Shown here piece by piece: positions 6,001-7,574 of a stretch of 7,574 nt of DNA. The DNA comes from JAVKSL01 sp039583695 (GTDB taxonomy: Bacteria > Actinomycetota > Acidimicrobiia > Acidimicrobiales > JAJPHD01). The stretch spans positions 1-7,574 of the forward strand of contig JAVKSL010000119.1 in NCBI GenBank assembly GCA_039583695.1. The letters are read 5' to 3'. Position 1 is the first letter of the stretch; each line of letters opens with the position of its first letter. The notes below the pieces were generated by a model. The model ran no database searches. It saw only the letters and a program-made list of their open reading frames with translations, and was not told where the DNA came from. Both the position numbers and the translations under genes were made by a program.

Positions 6001-7083
6001 GAGTCGCCTCACCGACGAGGGATGGAGGCCCGCGTCGAGCAGTCCCTGGCGCACCCGGTCGACTGAGCGCGCTTCGATGACCAGGATCAGCACGCCCCGA
6101 TCCCCCTCGGCTGAGTGGGTGAGGACTAGGTCGTCGATGTTCACCCCGAGCCCGCCGGCCAGCGTGGTGACCTCGGCCAGCGCCCCTGGACGGTCGGCGA
6201 TGGGGACCCGCACCTCGACCAGGTCCTCGGTGCCCCAGATCGGAGACGGGAGTTCTCGCCGGGCCAGGCGAGCCGCCTCCAGCCGGTCGAGCAGCTCGGC
6301 GCGGGCACCTGTGGCCACGATCTCACGAACTTCCGACAGAGAGGTGACCAGCTGGTCGAGGGTCGCCAGGATGGCCGCCCGGTTCTCCGCGCAGAGGTCC
6401 GGCCAGATGCCCGGGTGCCCAGCCGCTACCCTGGTCATGTCCCTGAAGCCTCCGGCCGCCAGGCGCAGCAGGGCGCCGTGCTCCTCAGCCTGGTTGGCCG
6501 CCAGGCCCATGAGGGTTGCCGCGGTCAGGTGGGGGACGTGGGAGACCAGGGCCACCAGGATGTCGTGCTGGTCGGGGGCCAGGGCGATCACGTCGGCGCC
6601 GAGCGAGGAGACGATGGTCCGGAGCTGGGCGAAGGCCTCCGGGCTGGTGGTCGAGGTGGGGGTGAGCACCCAGGTGGCGCCCTCGAACAGGTCCCCGTCG
6701 GCCCCGTCCACACCCTCCTGCTCCGAGCCCGCCATGGGGTGGCCCCCCACGAAGCGGGGGTCCTCGATACCGGCCAGCACCGGGCCCTTCACGCCGGTGA
6801 CATCGGTGACCACTCGCAGTGGTGCATCAGGGGCCAGGGCGGAAGAAGCCAGGGCTTTCAGGGCTGCGGGGACCACCGCCGAGACCGGTGTGGCCACGAA
6901 GGTGACCTCAGCTTGGGAGTCCTCACCGATAACGTCGATGGCGCCCAGCTCCAGGGCGCGCGCCGCGTGGGCCGGGTCCAGATCGGTGCCGCTGACGTAC
7001 CAGCCCCGGGCGCGCAAGGCGAGGCCGATCGAGCCGCCGATCAGCCCGGTCCCCACGATCGCGGCGCGACGGTGCCCGTTCAA
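5995..7083 (-). CDS. tyrA: Prephenate dehydrogenase with C-terminal ACT domain
   Basis: TyrA oxidatively decarboxylates prephenate to 4-hydroxyphenylpyruvate, committing it to tyrosine; an arogenate-using enzyme cannot be excluded. The 362-residue product has an N-terminal Rossmann fold with GTGLIG (11-16) and acidic Asp34 at the end of the second strand, favouring NAD over NADP. Then come TDVTGVKG (93-100), the substrate-site GGHPMAGSE (113-121), SHVPH (181-185) carrying the conserved histidines, and GGFRDMTRVA (211-220). Residues about 287-340 form an ACT domain (VRVPIADRPGALAEV), the kind that binds amino acids, so tyrosine feedback is likely. The start is TTG at 7083, with GAGGG 9 nt upstream overlapping the aroH stop region; the Rossmann strand begins seven residues in, so no later start fits. 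It follows aroH by 12 nt and is in the same reading frame as aroH, so the two are almost certainly cotranscribed. Confidence 0.95.
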   Translation of the reverse strand: MNGHRRAAIVGTGLIGGSIGLALRARGWYVSGTDLDPAHAARALELGAIDVIGEDSQAEVTFVATPVSAVVPAALKALASSALAPDAPLRVVTDVTGVKGPVLAGIEDPRFVGGHPMAGSEQEGVDGADGDLFEGATWVLTPTSTTSPEAFAQLRTIVSSLGADVIALAPDQHDILVALVSHVPHLTAATLMGLAANQAEEHGALLRLAAGGFRDMTRVAAGHPGIWPDLCAENRAAILATLDQLVTSLSEVREIVATGARAELLDRLEAARLARRELPSPIWGTEDLVEVRVPIADRPGALAEVTTLAGGLGVNIDDLVLTHSAEGDRGVLILVIEARSVDRVRQGLLDAGLHPSSVRRLD

Positions 7084-7095
7084 TCGTCTCGACCC

Positions 7096-7458
7096 TCAGT
7101 CCGGCAGATCGTCGCGCAGCTCACGGGCGCCCTCTAGGTAGACGTGGTGCAGCTCGGCCCGCGACCGGGCAGTCTCCACGTGCACCAGGGTGCGGATGCA
7201 TAGAGGCGTGGACCCGGTGATGGCCAGCTCGCGAGCGCACAGCAGGGGGATGTCGCCGAGCCCGAGGGCTCGTGCGGCGGTGGCTGGGAACATCGATACC
7301 ACGTCGTCGGTGGCGGTGAAGATCATGCTGATGAGGTCCTCGTTGGACAGCTCGTTGCGCTCGAGGAGGGTCCGCACCAGCTCTTGCACCCGGGCAGTCA
7401 CCTGCTCGACGGTGTCACAGTCGAGCGTGGTAGCCCCCCTGATCGCCCTGACCGCCAT
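7096..7458 (-). CDS. aroH: Chorismate mutase, AroH class (monofunctional)
   Basis: This enzyme rearranges chorismate to prephenate, the substrate of the tyrA product encoded next to it. The 120-residue product aligns over its whole length with the trimeric Bacillus subtilis AroH fold, not the helical AroQ type. The active-site set is present: Arg7 in RAIRGATT, Arg63 in ATAARAL, Cys74 and Glu77 in LLCAREL, Arg89 in LCIRT, and Tyr107 in HHVYLEGA. The B. subtilis counterparts are Arg7, Arg63, Cys75, Glu78, Arg90 and Tyr108. The ATG at 7458 matches the family N-terminus. No Shine-Dalgarno is evident, but a TAGGCT -10-like hexamer ends 7 nt before the ATG, so the transcript may be leaderless. An apparent upstream coding frame ends 10 nt before the start, so cotranscription with that gene is also possible. 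Confidence 0.95.
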   Translation of the reverse strand: MAVRAIRGATTLDCDTVEQVTARVQELVRTLLERNELSNEDLISMIFTATDDVVSMFPATAARALGLGDIPLLCARELAITGSTPLCIRTLVHVETARSRAELHHVYLEGARELRDDLPD

Positions 7459-7465
7459 CGCAGCC

Positions 7466-7471
7466 AGCCTA
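7466..7471 (-). promoter_or_regulatory. Possible -10 element for a leaderless aroH transcript
   Basis: TAGGCT on the minus strand (7471 to 7466) fits TANNNT and ends 7 nt before the aroH ATG, which would put transcription start at or beside the first base of the start codon. This is the usual geometry of leaderless genes in actinobacteria and agrees with the missing ribosome site. No clear -35 box is seen. The TAG of the hexamer is also the stop codon of the apparent upstream frame. Confidence 0.4.
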
Positions 7472-7573
7472 ATGGGGAGCGATCACCTCGTTCAGCAAAA
7501 ATGAGGGAGGCTGGTCACCGAGCCGCCAGTAGGTGAGCACTTCGTTCGCCAGGACCGATGTTGGAGTCCTAGC
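7469..7573 (-). CDS. C-terminal end of an unrecognised gene, entering from the right edge
   Basis: On the minus strand one frame is open from the window edge to a TAG at 7471-7469, 34 codons. Its product reads as plausible protein: LANEVLTYWRLGDQPP followed by SFLLNEVIAPH and stop, with a regular hydrophobic pattern and mostly G/C-ending codons. The other two minus frames hit stops or give unlikely sequence. The 10-nt gap to aroH would fit an operon partner. I do not recognise the family, and 34 codons are too few to assign one; the frame could still be chance. Confidence 0.45.
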   Translation of the reverse strand, partial: ARTPTSVLANEVLTYWRLGDQPPSFLLNEVIAPH

Positions 7574-7574
7574 C

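Noticed and set aside
6077..7141. 354-codon plus-strand frame opposite tyrA
   Set aside because: It is Ser/Arg/Ala/Pro-rich antisense shadow of a gene with full TyrA motifs.
1..7574. tRNA, rRNA, insertion sequence or phage signals
   Set aside because: No tRNA-like or rRNA-like segment, transposase motif or long terminal inverted repeats were found on either strand by reading.

Overview
The window is a high-GC bacterial chromosome segment that reads as ordinary core genome. The gene order rplM-rpsI-glmM, the long acidic N-terminal tail on S9, the actinobacterial type of ABC exporter (an insert before the ATPase core and an 'ATAHLD' D-loop) and the 'HETDR' form of EPSP synthase all point to Actinomycetota. 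The AroH-class chorismate mutase next to tyrA and aroA suggests an uncultured or Acidimicrobiia-like lineage, but that finer placement is only an inference.

Layout from left to right: (1) positions 1-1962, minus strand, an ABC exporter half-transporter whose C-terminal tail is a 33-bp repeat array running off the left edge. (2) A divergent control region, 1963-2132. (3) Plus strand, a tight operon: rplM (L13), rpsI (S9, overlapping rplM by ATGA) and glmM (phosphoglucosamine mutase, 10 nt after rpsI). (4) A convergent junction of 5 nt at 4509-4513, with nested inverted repeats. (5) Minus strand, an aromatic amino acid block transcribed right to left: aroH (chorismate mutase), tyrA (prephenate dehydrogenase with an ACT domain), a 146-nt gap with a tandem repeat, then aroA (EPSP synthase). 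The last about 100 bases hold what looks like the C-terminal end of another minus-strand gene just upstream of aroH.

How the genes work together: L13 and S9 build the two ribosomal subunits, and GlmM makes glucosamine-1-phosphate for peptidoglycan, so the plus-strand operon links growth and wall synthesis. AroA makes EPSP, the immediate precursor of chorismate; AroH converts chorismate to prephenate, and TyrA takes prephenate towards tyrosine. The minus-strand block therefore covers the branch leading to tyrosine.

I did not find a new defence, mobile or RNA system. The less ordinary details are the 33-bp array in the exporter tail, the aroH and tyrA genes sharing one reading frame across a single TGA, a possible leaderless start for aroH, and the tandem repeat in front of aroA.
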